61,979 bases of DNA from a virus. Below the pieces are notes generated by a model. It ran no database searches and was not told where the DNA came from. It saw nothing but the letters and a program-made list of their open reading frames with translations. The stretch lies in the IMG/VR virus record IMGVR_UViG_3300027985_000277, positions 1 through 61,979 of that record, one strand, 5' to 3'. A program made the translations under genes and the position numbers. Each line of letters starts with the position of its first letter. The stretch's first letter is position 1. Below, in pieces: positions 20,337 to 28,288 of this stretch.

Positions 20337-23266
20337 TTCTCAAGTACGTCACCACCTCCGACCTGACGCCGGAATACACCGCTATGCTGAAGCAGGCGGT
20401 GCGTTCGGTGTTCCCGGATGGGGTGCAACTGAGGCCTACCGCCAGTGCGCTGCGGGCCCAGATCGTGCTCAGCCCAGAAAACGATACTTACGATGACCTT
20501 GTGGCTGTGTTCACCCATTTCGCCACCCTTGTGCCGTGGCCCGGCCATGATGCGGAGACGCTGTACTTTGACATCGAAACCCATGATGCCGACTTGCGAT
20601 GGAACATGCCTGTGGAAGAGTTCTTCCGACTGGGGCAGTATTCCTGGGGCATCAACGGAGAAGTGCACCTTACCACCGACCTCGAAGAGATGCGGGCTCT
20701 GATCCGCAAAGCCTACGGTGTGGTGGGGCACAACATCCACAGCTTTGACCTCAGTGTGCTGCTGGGGGACGAGGCATTGCTGCTGCCTCGGGTGTTCGAC
20801 ACAATGGTGCACGCAGCACTGGTGAACCCGGCACCCTACATGTTTACTACCCGAAACGGCCATACCTATTACGACGGCATGAAGCCGGAAAAAGCACTGG
20901 TGTGGCTCTCATTGGACAACCAATGTTTTGTTCTTGGAGTACCCGGAAAAATCGGTGACCTGAAAGCACTGGCAAAGAAATACGGTGGGTTCGGGAACAT
21001 CCCGATTGACGACAAAGAGTTTGAGGAATATGCAATTGGTGACATTAAGCCTGCACTTCAAGGGCTTACTATGGCGCTGCTGGAAAAGCGGCCTCTGGAA
21101 TCGTATGACTGGCGGGAACAGGTAAATGCGGCCATTGATGCTCAGAATACTCGCAATGGTTTTGTGGTGAACATTGAAAAGGCTAAAGCTCGTGTCCTAG
21201 AATTGCAGTCTGAAAAAGAGCGTCTGCTGGCAATGCTTGAATCCGATTACGGTTTCCCCACCAATGGAGTGCAGCCGTGGAAATCGAAGGCGGGCAAGGA
21301 AGCCATCTTCAAGATCCTTGCGGACAATGGCATCACGGCACAAACCAAGCCCGACTGGACGCGCACGGCCACGGGAAATTTGAGCCTTGGTGGCGAAGTG
21401 CTGATCGAACTCACTGAGGGTACCGCTGCCGAAGAACTGGGGCGCTCTCTTGCCACTCTGATGGGGCAACGTTCGCTTGCTCAGCTTGCATTAGACAGCG
21501 TGCAGAATGACGGCAAGGCACATCCCCAGATCACGGCCCTGCAACGTAGCGGCAGGAAGTGCGTACCAACGAGCCACCGGATTCTCACGCAACGAGGACT
21601 ACTTACTGTGGACCAAGTTCTCCCGGGGGATAAAACACTAGATGTGTACAACGAGTGGACAAGTGTTACTGGGGTGCATCGTTATGATGACCAACCCACC
21701 CTTGTCTGGAGGAATTCTCGCGAATCGTATGAAGCTACTGCCGAGCATCGTTGGGTGCAAACACCGCTTGAGGATTCTCGGTGGTCAGTAGAGCCCATCG
21801 CGCAGGGGTCTCGGAGGAGACTGAAACTCACACCGGAAACTTACTTCTTTGATCTTTCTAAGCATCGTCGTTACCCGTCAGATATGTCCCGGAGTGAAAA
21901 GTTTGCTGCATTCGTAGGTTTATTGGTAACGGATGGGAGATGTGCGATACGTTCGGACAGTGGGAGCATTGCTGCGCATGTCTATCAGACCACGCATAAG
22001 TTCTACAAAGAGATGCTGTCCGTTCTGCCAAAGCACCTAATTGTGTCTGACACGTATCGAACTGAAACCGATCATCATGATGTGCGGCTTTCAGCTTCGG
22101 GGGTAGTTCGTATGTTGTCCGATAACGGATTAAGGGTTGAAGGCAATCTTCGGAAATCTTCCTCTTTGCTCCCTTGGATTTTGGGGCTAACGCAACGAGA
22201 GTGCTTAGCATTTCTTTGTTCGGTGTGGTTGGCGGATGGGGCAACTTCCGCAGACAAAGGTGTACGTATTTCTTGCAAAAATGATGTTTTAGCAGAATGC
22301 GTAATGATTGCTGCTTACCGTTGTGGGTATCGTCCTGTTCATTCTTATTATGACAATCCAAACGGGGGACGTGCGGGAGTAATTAGTCTGCGCCTGGACA
22401 GAATGGCGGTGAAAAAACTGACTCCCGTGTCTTCTCGTTCGGACGTGTGGTGTGTAACCACAAGTAGTGGAACATGGACTGCGTGGAACGACAACGGTCC
22501 TTATCTTACGGGGAACAGCACAACCAAGCCTGGCTTAACGGTCTGGTCCGCCAAGGGCGATAAGGCGGTGGAGAAGTCCTACTTCATCGCCTCCCCGGGA
22601 CGTAAGCTGATCGAGTTCGACTTCAGTAACGCCGACTCTCGGGTGGTCGCTGCCTACAGCGGAGACGAAGCGTTCGCCAAACGGCTCGAACCGGGTGTGG
22701 ACGGCCACGACCTGACCGGGGAGATTTTCTTCGGCTACGATGCCTATCACGCCGACCGGGAGAACTTGCGTCCTCTCGCCAAGGTTGCCAACCATGCCCT
22801 TGCCTATCGAATCGGCAAGAAGAAGCTGGCTGCGAAGATGGGCAAGACCGAGGCCGAGGCACAAGGCTACATCTTCGCCTACCAGGATGCTTACCCCGAC
22901 GTGGCAGCATGGCAGGATCGTGTGACCCATGAGGGGGAGCGAGGGTACATCGTCAACCGGTGGGGGCGGCGCATGATCGTGGACCCCGACCGGTCGTTCA
23001 CCCAGTCTGCGGCTCTGCTAGGCCAGTCCGGCACACGGGAGGTTCTAGTGGACGGGTTGATCCGCCTACTGGAGCGTGATCCCAAGTACATCCGGTACCT
23101 TGTTGCGCAGGTGCATGACGCGATTGTGATGGATGTGCCGGAACAAGAGGTTGACGAAGTGATCGCTGTGGTACTAGAGTGTATGGAGACAACTTGGAAT
23201 GGTATCGAGTTCCCGATGGAGCACGGTACCCCTGCAAACGACTGGCAGGCTTGCAGTCACGGTTAG
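20333..23266 (+). CDS. polA: DNA polymerase I family, intein-containing
   Basis: A 977-residue precursor. The 3'-5' exonuclease domain has YFDIETHD and VVGHNIHSFDLS in the first 150 residues. The polymerase domain has motif A EFDFSNADSR, motif B from RENLRPLAKVANH to AYRIGKK, and motif C VHDAIVM. Residues 410-728 are an intein inserted just before motif A; splicing joins QRSGRK to STTKPG and leaves a polymerase of about 658 residues. It is the phage replicative polymerase, and the insertion in its most conserved region is typical for inteins. Confidence 0.92.
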   Translation: MILKYVTTSDLTPEYTAMLKQAVRSVFPDGVQLRPTASALRAQIVLSPENDTYDDLVAVFTHFATLVPWPGHDAETLYFDIETHDADLRWNMPVEEFFRLGQYSWGINGEVHLTTDLEEMRALIRKAYGVVGHNIHSFDLSVLLGDEALLLPRVFDTMVHAALVNPAPYMFTTRNGHTYYDGMKPEKALVWLSLDNQCFVLGVPGKIGDLKALAKKYGGFGNIPIDDKEFEEYAIGDIKPALQGLTMALLEKRPLESYDWREQVNAAIDAQNTRNGFVVNIEKAKARVLELQSEKERLLAMLESDYGFPTNGVQPWKSKAGKEAIFKILADNGITAQTKPDWTRTATGNLSLGGEVLIELTEGTAAEELGRSLATLMGQRSLAQLALDSVQNDGKAHPQITALQRSGRKCVPTSHRILTQRGLLTVDQVLPGDKTLDVYNEWTSVTGVHRYDDQPTLVWRNSRESYEATAEHRWVQTPLEDSRWSVEPIAQGSRRRLKLTPETYFFDLSKHRRYPSDMSRSEKFAAFVGLLVTDGRCAIRSDSGSIAAHVYQTTHKFYKEMLSVLPKHLIVSDTYRTETDHHDVRLSASGVVRMLSDNGLRVEGNLRKSSSLLPWILGLTQRECLAFLCSVWLADGATSADKGVRISCKNDVLAECVMIAAYRCGYRPVHSYYDNPNGGRAGVISLRLDRMAVKKLTPVSSRSDVWCVTTSSGTWTAWNDNGPYLTGNSTTKPGLTVWSAKGDKAVEKSYFIASPGRKLIEFDFSNADSRVVAAYSGDEAFAKRLEPGVDGHDLTGEIFFGYDAYHADRENLRPLAKVANHALAYRIGKKKLAAKMGKTEAEAQGYIFAYQDAYPDVAAWQDRVTHEGERGYIVNRWGRRMIVDPDRSFTQSAALLGQSGTREVLVDGLIRLLERDPKYIRYLVAQVHDAIVMDVPEQEVDEVIAVVLECMETTWNGIEFPMEHGTPANDWQACSHG
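21560..22516 (+). mobile_element. Full intein with LAGLIDADG endonuclease in polA
   Basis: The 319-residue element begins with Cys (CVPTSHRILTQRGLLTV, block A), has ATAEHRW (block B) and ends LTGN before Ser, giving the splicing residues Cys1, Asn319 and Ser+1. The usual penultimate His is replaced by Gly. Two LAGLIDADG motifs, FVGLLVTDGRC and FLCSVWLADGATS, identify a homing endonuclease. The DNA is visibly richer in A and T than the flanking polymerase sequence, a sign of recent arrival. Confidence 0.9.
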
Positions 23267-23278
23267 AAGGAGGAGTGT

Positions 23279-23434
23279 ATGTCTTGGCAGAAGTGGGTTG
23301 CGATTGGGTTCATCGTCCTTTCGGTGTTGACCATGCTCACCAAGGTGGGCTCGACACAGAGGGTGACTGGCGGTGCAGCCGCACTGAGCGTTGCCCTGTG
23401 GTCCGGCGTGGTCTACTGCATCGTGGTTGGTTGA
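23279..23434 (+). CDS. Small membrane protein
   Basis: A 51-residue frame with ATG 23279 behind AAGGAGGAG. Two hydrophobic stretches (WVAIGFIVLSVLTML and AALSVALWSGVVYCIVVG) predict two membrane helices. As at 14589, it directly precedes an AEWTTEDVR-family gene. Confidence 0.65.
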   Translation: MSWQKWVAIGFIVLSVLTMLTKVGSTQRVTGGAAALSVALWSGVVYCIVVG

Positions 23435-23435
23435 C

Positions 23436-23720
23436 GTGGCTGAATGGACGACCGAGGACGTGCGGTGGATGGATCTTCTTCGCAAGGTCGGGTTGGGGCT
23501 CGGCCTCCACGAACCCTTGCGCACGACGATGATCGAGGAAGCGCTCCCGCACGTCCGAGCCGACCTTACCGCCCATGACGCCGAGGTACGGGCGCAGGCG
23601 CTGAGGGATGCGGCAGACATGGCCGACAGTGAAGGGCATCTATGGTCGGGAGCACCGGCACATCGGTTCTTTGCTCTCGCCGACGAATACCGTGCCCGTG
23701 CTGAGCATGGGGAGGCGTGA
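23436..23720 (+). CDS. AEWTTEDVR-family protein, copy 2
   Basis: A 94-residue protein from GTG 23436. AEWTTEDVR, AHDAEVRAQAL and RARAEHGEA match the protein at 14671-14925, with an extra variable middle. The repeated order membrane peptide then family member points to a duplicated module. It overlaps the next gene by GTGA. Function unknown. Confidence 0.65.
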   Translation: MAEWTTEDVRWMDLLRKVGLGLGLHEPLRTTMIEEALPHVRADLTAHDAEVRAQALRDAADMADSEGHLWSGAPAHRFFALADEYRARAEHGEA

Positions 23721-23929
23721 TGACCGAACAAACCTACTTCCGTCCCGGAGTGGGGCTCGCTGTTAAGAAGGGGCTTGGGCTCGGTGCCTATTGGGAAGGG
23801 CGTCTTGAGTTCAGCGCAGGCGAACTCCGCGCCCTAGCCGACATCGTGGAAGCGTCGAACTACCGCGACATGGCGGCTCTGGAGTTGCGCGCGTTGTGCG
23901 ATCTGGTCAATGAACTGAACGGGCAGTGA
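23717..23929 (+). CDS. Small hypothetical protein
   Basis: A 70-residue protein (GTG 23717 or ATG 23720) with GRLEFSAGELRALADIVEA, a looser version of the strand-helix pattern of the small paralog family, followed by a second copy-like helix (LELRALCDLVNEL). Function unknown. Confidence 0.55.
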   Translation: MMTEQTYFRPGVGLAVKKGLGLGAYWEGRLEFSAGELRALADIVEASNYRDMAALELRALCDLVNELNGQ

Positions 23930-24099
23930 TGGCTAGCGACGAACAGGTGATGTTCAATGAGGTGGAGTGCGTGTTGCGGCTCTGGAAGCAGGGCTTCTAC
24001 GATGACACCACTGCCATCGAAGTGGTGGAGGCCATGTACCTCGAACTCCGAGGCCCCAACGCACTAATGGATGAGCCGGAGGAACCCGACTGTGACTGA
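23929..24099 (+). CDS. Small acidic hypothetical protein
   Basis: A 56-residue frame starting in TGATG and ending at TGA 24097-24099. It is helical and acidic (VECVLRLWKQGFYDDTTAIE, then DEPEEPDCD). Function unknown. Confidence 0.5.
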   Translation: MASDEQVMFNEVECVLRLWKQGFYDDTTAIEVVEAMYLELRGPNALMDEPEEPDCD

Positions 24100-24271
24100 G
24101 ACGATGTTTGCAGTGTTGCTTCTTGTGGCTGCGACTGTATTCGCCCTGTGCGCTGCTTTCGTGCCGTTTCTGCCTGCTCAGACCGTCTTTGGGGCGTGGG
24201 CTTGCGTTTGCTTGGTGATGGGAATTTGGTATCTGTGGGGGTCATGGAAGGAGAGGAAGAATGTTCGATAA
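24092..24271 (+). CDS. Small membrane protein, two helices
   Basis: A 59-residue protein from GTG 24092 with two membrane segments (MFAVLLLVAATVFALCAAF and VFGAWACVCLVMGIWYLWG) and a basic tail (KERKNVR). Function unknown; it is far from the lysis genes. Confidence 0.6.
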   Translation: MTETMFAVLLLVAATVFALCAAFVPFLPAQTVFGAWACVCLVMGIWYLWGSWKERKNVR

Positions 24272-24458
24272 CACTGACGGTCTTAGCATTGACGACGTGG
24301 AGTACGGCTTTGATGGTGGGTACTACGGCATCTACGACGGGATCATTGCCTGGAAGATGAAGGACGGTACGATCCGCAACCGCTGGACTGACGTGCCCGG
24401 CTGCGAATTCCGCGCTGAGGCTACGCAGAAACTGATCGATGAGGGGGTGCTACGATGA
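24261..24458 (+). CDS. Small hypothetical protein
   Basis: A 65-residue protein with GAGAGGAAG ahead of ATG 24261. It is acidic and rich in Gly/Tyr (YGFDGGYYGIYDGIIAWKM). It overlaps both neighbours. Function unknown. Confidence 0.55.
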   Translation: MFDNTDGLSIDDVEYGFDGGYYGIYDGIIAWKMKDGTIRNRWTDVPGCEFRAEATQKLIDEGVLR

Positions 24459-24901
24459 CCATGCCCGCACCGAGCCGACCCGAGGAGCAGATCAACGAGA
24501 TAGCCCGTGTGCTGAAAGCCGCTTGGGACAAAGCCGAGCCGGAACATGGGGTCACTCTGTACCCAGCGTCCTACATGGCTACTTTCGCGGATATGGCCCG
24601 AGCCGTCCTCGCTCTGCTGCCCCAGCGGGTAGCGCCGAATCGAGACGATCTGATCAAGGGGATCGATCAGGTCGTGGGTACCCGCCGATCCACGATTCAG
24701 CGGGGCGAAGGGCACCTACTGACCACGGTCCTGACTGATGACCTGGCTGATGCTGTTGACGCTCTCTACGCCAACGCCCCGACCGTGGCCGAGGTCAAGG
24801 CCGATGGATGGGATGAGGGTGCGGAATTCATGGACGCGGACACCTTCTGGCATGACGGCGGGCGGGAGTCTAACCCGTACCGAAAGGAGGAGGGCAAGTG
24901 A
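24455..24901 (+). CDS. Conserved phage protein (paralog of 14090)
   Basis: A 148-residue protein sharing ARAVLALLPQRVAP and APTVAEVKA with the gene at 14090-14596, but without its Cys pairs. The C-terminus has WDEGAEFMDADTFWHDGG. ATG 24455 is in an ATGA overlap. Function unknown. Confidence 0.6.
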   Translation: MTMPAPSRPEEQINEIARVLKAAWDKAEPEHGVTLYPASYMATFADMARAVLALLPQRVAPNRDDLIKGIDQVVGTRRSTIQRGEGHLLTTVLTDDLADAVDALYANAPTVAEVKADGWDEGAEFMDADTFWHDGGRESNPYRKEEGK

Positions 24902-25134
24902 AGCCCCCCAATCACGGATGTCGGGTATGTGTCACAGACCTCGAAGAGTTCCCGTATAAAGGGTACTTGGCTTATTGTCCGACCGCACGCCAAGAAGGGG
25001 TGCAGGGGCTTTTCCTAATTGAGTCTGCTATCACCCCTACAATCCCGCTTGCAATCTGGACAACTGACCGCATCACACTTACTGACGAGGCGTACAATGG
25101 AAGTTCACCTCTAAACACGGAAGGTTCGCGTTGA
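24898..25134 (+). CDS. Hypothetical protein
   Basis: A 78-residue protein from GTG 24898 (GTGA) with HGCRVCVTDLEEF near the start. It ends in a TTGA overlap with the thioredoxin-like gene. Function unknown. Confidence 0.5.
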   Translation: MKPPNHGCRVCVTDLEEFPYKGYLAYCPTARQEGVQGLFLIESAITPTIPLAIWTTDRITLTDEAYNGSSPLNTEGSR

Positions 25135-25385
25135 ACGTCACGTATTTCTCCACCAAGACCTGTATGCCATGCAAAACCCTGTACCCCCAGGTGGAACAGA
25201 TTTGCACCACCAAGGGTGTTCCATTGAAGCATGTGGACATTGAGGAGAACCTGAACCTAGCGCCCCAGTGGTTGACCTCTGTGCCGACAATGGTGGTTCG
25301 CCACAGTGACGGTTATGAGCAGGTGCTGGCGGGCCCCTTCGCCACTGCTGTCGGCCTTCGGAAGGCACTGCGCCGGGATGAGTGA
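25131..25385 (+). CDS. Thioredoxin/glutaredoxin-like protein
   Basis: An 84-residue protein with the redox motif TCMPCK (CxxC at residues 11-14), the VPT cis-proline block (SVPTMVV) and the right length for NrdH-type glutaredoxins. It would donate electrons to host ribonucleotide reductase or reduce phage proteins; no phage reductase gene is present. Start TTG 25131. Confidence 0.82.
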   Translation: MNVTYFSTKTCMPCKTLYPQVEQICTTKGVPLKHVDIEENLNLAPQWLTSVPTMVVRHSDGYEQVLAGPFATAVGLRKALRRDE

Positions 25386-25539
25386 TGAACTGCTCTGCCC
25401 GCTGTGCGGTAACTACCGTGACACCCCGATGCACGACTGGGGTTGTCCCGCTGGGCAGTACTGGCAACAGGACGAAACCCTGTACCCTGAACTCTGGGAG
25501 GATGAGGACTATGACGACGACTACCCATACACAGTTTGA
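25378..25539 (+). CDS. Small zinc-motif protein
   Basis: A 53-residue protein from ATG 25378. LLCPLCGNYRDTPMHDWGCP holds CxxC, His and Cys, a likely zinc site; the tail is very acidic (EDEDYDDDYPYTV). It overlaps both neighbours. Confidence 0.55.
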   Translation: MSDELLCPLCGNYRDTPMHDWGCPAGQYWQQDETLYPELWEDEDYDDDYPYTV

Positions 25540-25810
25540 CATGTACCCCTGTGATCGGGGATACAGCGATGGTAAAGGCCGAGGACTTCACCATTTTGTT
25601 GCTGCGCAATACGGCCCTGCTGTTTGCACCTATTGCGGCAAAGTTGTAGCATCGGGAGGATATGTAGAAGCCCCCCTCCCGGTTCCCTGCCCTTGGGGTC
25701 CATATACCCCCTACCGACCCTACAAGTTGGAGGAGATCACTGTGGGTGATCCCCCTTGGCCGAACGCTACTTGGACGTGCTCTGTGCACAAGATGGGCTT
25801 CCCCGCATGA
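25511..25810 (+). CDS. Hypothetical zinc-motif protein
   Basis: A 99-residue protein from ATG 25511 with CTYCGK (CxxC) and further Cys/His. It is proline- and tyrosine-rich in the middle (WGPYTPYRPYKL). Function unknown. Confidence 0.55.
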   Translation: MTTTTHTQFDMYPCDRGYSDGKGRGLHHFVAAQYGPAVCTYCGKVVASGGYVEAPLPVPCPWGPYTPYRPYKLEEITVGDPPWPNATWTCSVHKMGFPA

Positions 25811-26040
25811 CCATTGGCTACGGTACGTTCGTACCTCGTAAGGGGGCACACCGGCATATCTACGGCCCAGTGAAGCGCACAACTGTGTTCACTTTCCAGG
25901 CTCCGTTGTGTGGTACGGTAAAGTGGTCGCTGCAACGCCTGAACTGTTGGGATTCCTTTTATCTTGACTACGAAACGAAGCAGGAGGCGGCACAGACGGC
26001 CACCTGCCCCAAGTGCTTGAGGAAGGCCCAACAGTGCTGA
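25807..26040 (+). CDS. Hypothetical zinc-motif protein
   Basis: A 77-residue protein from ATG 25807 (ATGA overlap) with LCGTVKWSLQRLNC and a C-terminal CPKCLRKAQQC. The Cys spacing suggests a zinc ribbon. Function unknown. Confidence 0.55.
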   Translation: MTIGYGTFVPRKGAHRHIYGPVKRTTVFTFQAPLCGTVKWSLQRLNCWDSFYLDYETKQEAAQTATCPKCLRKAQQC

Positions 26041-26525
26041 CCACCCTACTGGCTATCGACCCCGCAGCCGCCCGCCCTGTGTCCAGCACCGGGTGGGCCT
26101 TCTGCACATACTCCGACACTGAAGCTTTCGCTGTCGTGCAGTCTGGAGTGGTGAACGGAGGCTTCACTGGGTTCCGGGATGACCCCAACATCCACCGCCT
26201 CTTGAACGCTGCAAACACGGTTGTATGCGAGAAGTACGTTCCCTATAAGGCCGCTGACCCCAGCCCCATGATGATCGAGGGCATAGTCAGCTTCGTTCGT
26301 CCCGATACGGTTTTTCAGCCCGCCACAGGAAAGAACAACTTGGCTCCAGACGTTCTCCTTAAGGCGCTTGGCTTGTGGTCAACGTCGGGACACCACAGAG
26401 ACGAGTTGGAAGCCCGCCGACACGCCTTAGTGTATTTGCTGAAACAGGAGCACCTGCCCACTCTCGAATTGGTGCGGAAGGCGTACTCTACTACTGGACC
26501 TGCCGAGCGGCGAGCCACAAAGTAG
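26034..26525 (+). CDS. RuvC-like Holliday junction nuclease
   Basis: A 163-residue RNase H-fold protein. LLAIDPA at the start gives the first catalytic Asp, VVCEKYVP the Glu, and RDELEARRHALVYL the final acidic/His cluster, the order found in phage RuvC-like resolvases. It would resolve recombination or packaging junctions. It is the last gene of the rightward arm; its 3' end overlaps the convergent tail gene by 35 bases. Confidence 0.75.
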   Translation: MLTTLLAIDPAAARPVSSTGWAFCTYSDTEAFAVVQSGVVNGGFTGFRDDPNIHRLLNAANTVVCEKYVPYKAADPSPMMIEGIVSFVRPDTVFQPATGKNNLAPDVLLKALGLWSTSGHHRDELEARRHALVYLLKQEHLPTLELVRKAYSTTGPAERRATK

Positions 26526-27540
26526 AGAAGTCACCTCGAAGGCTGGAGCCGGACGTTCCGATGTACACCATTAGAGAGAACTGATCCCCTGTGGTGCAGA
26601 ACTCCTCTGTGTAGGCGGAACAACTGACGTAGCCACTTGTTGTAACGTCGAATCGGGTCAACGACGTTCCTGTGCCGGGGGTGCCTCCGCCCTTTTCGAT
26701 AGCCATCATTCGACGTGTCGTGGATTCGGTTGCGAAAGTGACAGCCCCCGAAAAACACCACAGACCCGTACTCGGGATTGTGATGATGCCGGTGGTGTTG
26801 TCGATAATTCCGCTCGTACTTCCGGTGACGGGAGTCAATGTGTTCAGTCGCGTCCAGGTGGACGATGAAATCCCTGTCATTTGGGTGTTACGAGTAGACT
26901 TAGCAAATGGGAGTGCAGCCGGAGGGGTATAGGTGAAGGTAACCTGCCTCCATGCAGTCCACGCCGTCAAATCGTAATCGCGCACAAATACGCGAGGGAT
27001 GCTCTCAAGTGTGGTGTATTCTTGTGTTTTGTAACTGGCATTATAGGAAGTTACTTTCAAGAATCCCGGAACCAAGTCTGGGTAATTCAGCCCTGAACTG
27101 GGTGTGTCGCTCTGGAAGAAGTTACCGGACGAAGTGAACGTGTCCAAATCAGTCACAAGATCGATTGCACCCGTGATGGAGGATGCTGCACTGATATTGG
27201 TTCGAGATTGCGCTTGCTGTGCATCAGTCAGCGTCTGTGCTGAATAGAGCAGTGCTGCGGGGTTTGCCCCGATGGCTGTCCACGTAGATCCGTTGGTTGT
27301 AACCTCCAACTGCTGCCCTGAAGACGCATCAGCCCTCCAGGCGAACAACGGTGCGCTGGTTGTGGGCGGATATTCGGCTACCAGTGCAGCACGACCTGAG
27401 ACATTTGCGATGGGGTGGATCACAGCATTGTCGTCAAAGAAGGAATCCACACTTACTTGCATGTTCCCGAGAAGGGTATGCAGCGGAGCAATGTTCGTAG
27501 CAGCGTCGGGGTAGTAAAACCCGTGCGAAGTATTTGGCAC
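26491..27540 (-). CDS. Distal tail / receptor-binding protein
   Basis: A 349-residue protein, last of the leftward structural operon. The N-terminus is typical of short tail fibre proteins (FYYPDAATNIAPLHTLL), the middle is Ser/Thr-rich with SLTDAQQAQSRTNI-like spacer patterns, and the C-terminus is beta-rich. Position after the minor tail proteins suggests host binding. No enzymatic motif is seen. Confidence 0.65.
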   Translation of the reverse strand: MPNTSHGFYYPDAATNIAPLHTLLGNMQVSVDSFFDDNAVIHPIANVSGRAALVAEYPPTTSAPLFAWRADASSGQQLEVTTNGSTWTAIGANPAALLYSAQTLTDAQQAQSRTNISAASSITGAIDLVTDLDTFTSSGNFFQSDTPSSGLNYPDLVPGFLKVTSYNASYKTQEYTTLESIPRVFVRDYDLTAWTAWRQVTFTYTPPAALPFAKSTRNTQMTGISSSTWTRLNTLTPVTGSTSGIIDNTTGIITIPSTGLWCFSGAVTFATESTTRRMMAIEKGGGTPGTGTSLTRFDVTTSGYVSCSAYTEEFCTTGDQFSLMVYIGTSGSSLRGDFSTLWLAARQVQ

Positions 27541-27541
27541 T

Positions 27542-28288
27542 TTACATTCCTACCTTGGAGATAGTGAGTCCGGTTCCTTGGAATTGAATGGTTGCATTAG
27601 AGGATAGCCCGGCTGTTGCTGCATAATAGCCCCGGCGTGTGCGGAATGTATACAGAGCACCCGGATGCAGGAATGACCACACATGTGCTTGGCCCGTACT
27701 CGCGATGGTGACCTGGCCGTCATTGGTGACTCCCCACTCTACAATGATCCCATCACCTCGCGTTGGATTCTTCACAGGGTCCCCGTCTTCGTCCAGAACC
27801 TCTACACCAATGAATCCGGAGGACAGAGAACTGTTTTCGGCCAGCACGGAAATGAACCCGCTAGCTTGCACCGAAACCTTCCCTGTTGAAGGAATATGGA
27901 TTTGTAGTTCCGTGTCTGCTGCTGGGTCGTACGGGAGCCATGTGAGGGGAATATCCTCAGTAAATGCGGTGAACGTAATTGTTGTGAAGTCGCTGGGGGC
28001 TGTTTCTCCCGACACTGTTTGATCCGCCAAGAATTGAACCTGGGTGTTCAACGATGATTGCATGGTTGCGAGCGCAGTCTGAGTGGTCGCAATCGTTTCC
28101 TGTGCGGACTGAATCAGTGCTTGAGTCTGGGCAATAGTGCTCTGGGCCGACAGAATTGCGTCTACGCGGTTATTGCTGCTGGTGATTAGGGCAGACAATT
28201 TCTTGTCGTTTGCCTCCAACGCTCGAAGTCGCTTTTCGACATCTCGACCCCACAATGCACTTTGCGGAGGAAGATTGGCTTTGACCAT
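27542..28288 (-). CDS. Minor tail protein, coiled coil plus beta domain
   Basis: A 248-residue protein. Residues 15-100 form a coiled coil with Gln/Ala/Thr heptads (AQTQALIQSAQETIATTQTA), and the C-terminal half is a beta-rich domain (GKVSVQASGFISVLAENS). The layout fits a trimeric tail fibre or tip protein. It abuts the genes on both sides. Confidence 0.65.
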   Translation of the reverse strand: MVKANLPPQSALWGRDVEKRLRALEANDKKLSALITSSNNRVDAILSAQSTIAQTQALIQSAQETIATTQTALATMQSSLNTQVQFLADQTVSGETAPSDFTTITFTAFTEDIPLTWLPYDPAADTELQIHIPSTGKVSVQASGFISVLAENSSLSSGFIGVEVLDEDGDPVKNPTRGDGIIVEWGVTNDGQVTIASTGQAHVWSFLHPGALYTFRTRRGYYAATAGLSSNATIQFQGTGLTISKVGM

